Source of the DNA: Caulobacter sp. 602-2
GTDB lineage: Bacteria; Pseudomonadota; Alphaproteobacteria; Caulobacterales; Caulobacteraceae
Direction: 5' to 3'
DNA: 64,000 nt
Assembly (NCBI RefSeq): GCF_011043625.1
Contig: NZ_JAAKGT010000006.1
Coordinates: forward strand, 186,001 to 250,000
Shown here: one piece after another, positions 63,268-64,000 of the stretch
Numbering within the stretch: position 1 is the first letter of the stretch
Layout: each line of letters begins with the position of its first letter
Made by a program: the position numbers and the translations under genes
The notes under the pieces: generated by a model
The model's database searches: none
What the model was told of the DNA's origin: nothing
What the model saw: the letters and a program-made list of their open reading frames with translations, nothing else

Positions 63268-63838
63268 CTTTACGCAGATCCTGGTCGTGTTGATCCCTAG
63301 ATGCATGGGTGCGCGATTTTCCGCCACGTCCCATTGCATTCATCAACACGCCAATGCCCTTTCCGACGTGTTTCTCGACCGTGTTCTCCGACACGCCCAT
63401 GCGCAAGGCGACCTCGCGTTGAGACAGGCCATGGACCTTGCGCAGGGTGAATGCCTCGCGGCATTTCACCGGCAGCCCGGCGATCAAGGCCGCGATGCGG
63501 CCCAGCTCCTGGCGGTCAGCCGCGATGATCTCGGGGGAGGGATCGGGGCAGGGCGGTTCTAGGGCTTCGGCCTCGGCCAAGGCTTCGAAGGCGACGATGC
63601 GACTACGACGCAGCGTGCGCAGCACGACCGATTTGGCCACCTCGAACATGTAGGTGTGCGGCGTCTGAATGTGATCGACCCGCTCGAGCGCGGCCAGGAT
63701 CGCATAGGTCTCCTGGACAATGTCGTCGATCTCCAGGCCGGCCAGGTTGCGGCGTGAGAGCCAGGCGCGCAGACGCGGCTCATGCGGCAGCGCGTTGCGC
63801 GCCAGCCAGATCGCTCGCTCATGAGTCGCCAAGGTCAT
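63233..63838 (-). CDS. fecI: FecI-like ECF sigma-70 family sigma factor
   Basis: 201 residues. Region 2 (about 35-85: LEIDDIVQETYAILAALERVDHIQTPHTYMFEVAKSVVLRTLRRSRI) and region 4 (about 112-170: RIAALIAGLPVKCREAFTLRKVHGLSQREVALRMGVSENTVEKHVGKGIGVLM) are intact. The C-terminal 30 residues are hydrophilic (His, Asp, Gln-rich), partly forced by overlap with fecR. The first gene of the leftward signalling cluster; its promoter should lie in 63839-64000, where no further gene is visible. Predicted targets are the two STN receptors. Confidence 0.93.
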   Translation of the reverse strand: MTLATHERAIWLARNALPHEPRLRAWLSRRNLAGLEIDDIVQETYAILAALERVDHIQTPHTYMFEVAKSVVLRTLRRSRIVAFEALAEAEALEPPCPDPSPEIIAADRQELGRIAALIAGLPVKCREAFTLRKVHGLSQREVALRMGVSENTVEKHVGKGIGVLMNAMGRGGKSRTHASRDQHDQDLRKVDHDQRDQRRN

Positions 63839-64000
63839 GCGGGCAGCCTGCTAGCAGCGGTTTGTGACAGCCAGACGTAAGCGCAGGAAAAGCATCGTTC
63901 GCTGAGGTGGATGTCTCAACGCACTCTTATCGGGCTCTCATCCGCTTGGCTGCATGCTTTCAGCGCAAGGCGCAGGACAAGTATAGGGCGTATATTGGCC

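Noticed and set aside
63839..64000. Search for a further gene or a second STN-type leader element upstream of the sigma factor
   Set aside because: No ORF with support and no copy of the ATGGCGGGA element; only a presumed promoter region cut by the window end.

Overview
The window is GC-rich chromosomal DNA from an alphaproteobacterium, almost certainly Caulobacter or a close Caulobacterales relative. The evidence is the hppA / response regulator / bamE / cbp3 / yceD-plsX-fabH-ihfA-merR gene order, TonB-dependent receptors of the Xanthomonas-Caulobacter type, a double cold-shock-domain CspD-like protein, frequent GTG/TTG starts and CcrM-type GANTC sites. No rRNA, CRISPR array, insertion sequence or replication origin was seen.

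Region 1 (1-28.3 kb) is housekeeping core. It holds a K+-independent proton-pumping pyrophosphatase; BamE; a cytochrome bc1 assembly chaperone; the yceD-plsX-fabH lipid block; ihfA-merR; heme A synthase; alkaline phosphatase; rplM-rpsI behind a textbook sigma-70 promoter; argC; a SoxR regulator with a near-consensus SoxR box facing a small monooxygenase-like gene; PHA synthase; an alanine/LL-DAP-type aminotransferase, homoserine dehydrogenase and two unrelated fructose-1,6-bisphosphatases (glpX, fbp) in a row; recJ; cspD-DUF192; and an NDUFS4-like complex I subunit. Five tRNAs lie here: Pro-GGG, two identical Glu-TTC, Pro-TGG and Arg-TCT.

Region 2 (28.3-31.6 kb) is a small mobile-element scar directly after tRNA-Arg. 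It contains a 15-bp duplication of the tRNA T-arm, a stand-alone AraC-type DNA-binding domain, a large serine recombinase and a weak hypothetical ORF.

Region 3 (31.7-53.8 kb) is a pectin and uronate utilisation locus. Leftward from 44.0 kb lie a TonB-dependent receptor, uxaA, a UxuB-like reductase, a GntR/FadR regulator, uxaC, a Tat-exported GH28, an SGNH esterase and a LacI regulator. Rightward lie a GH2 glycosidase, a second Tat-exported GH28, a second large receptor and a rhamnogalacturonan-acetylesterase-like protein. The two arms diverge from an intergenic region carrying two identical LacI-type palindromes, each placed over a candidate -35 element. The second receptor is preceded by clustered TTGGT/ACCAA half-sites and a possible 24-codon leader peptide. 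The logic is: deacetylate and cut pectin outside or in the periplasm, import oligomers through the receptors, cleave them, and send galacturonate to 2-keto-3-deoxygluconate. A 2-keto-3-deoxygluconate kinase and an inner-membrane transporter are not in the window.

Region 4 (54.4-63.8 kb, all leftward) is a cell-surface-signalling cluster: a FecI-like ECF sigma factor, a FecR anti-sigma factor, an STN-domain receptor translationally coupled to a Tat-exported metallo-beta-lactamase-fold hydrolase, a second STN receptor, and a separate LOG-family gene. Both STN receptors share a T6 / 9-10 nt / ATGGCGGGA element about 65 nt before their starts, a candidate common sigma-dependent promoter. This cluster and the divergent-operator pectin locus are the most promising parts for new biology.
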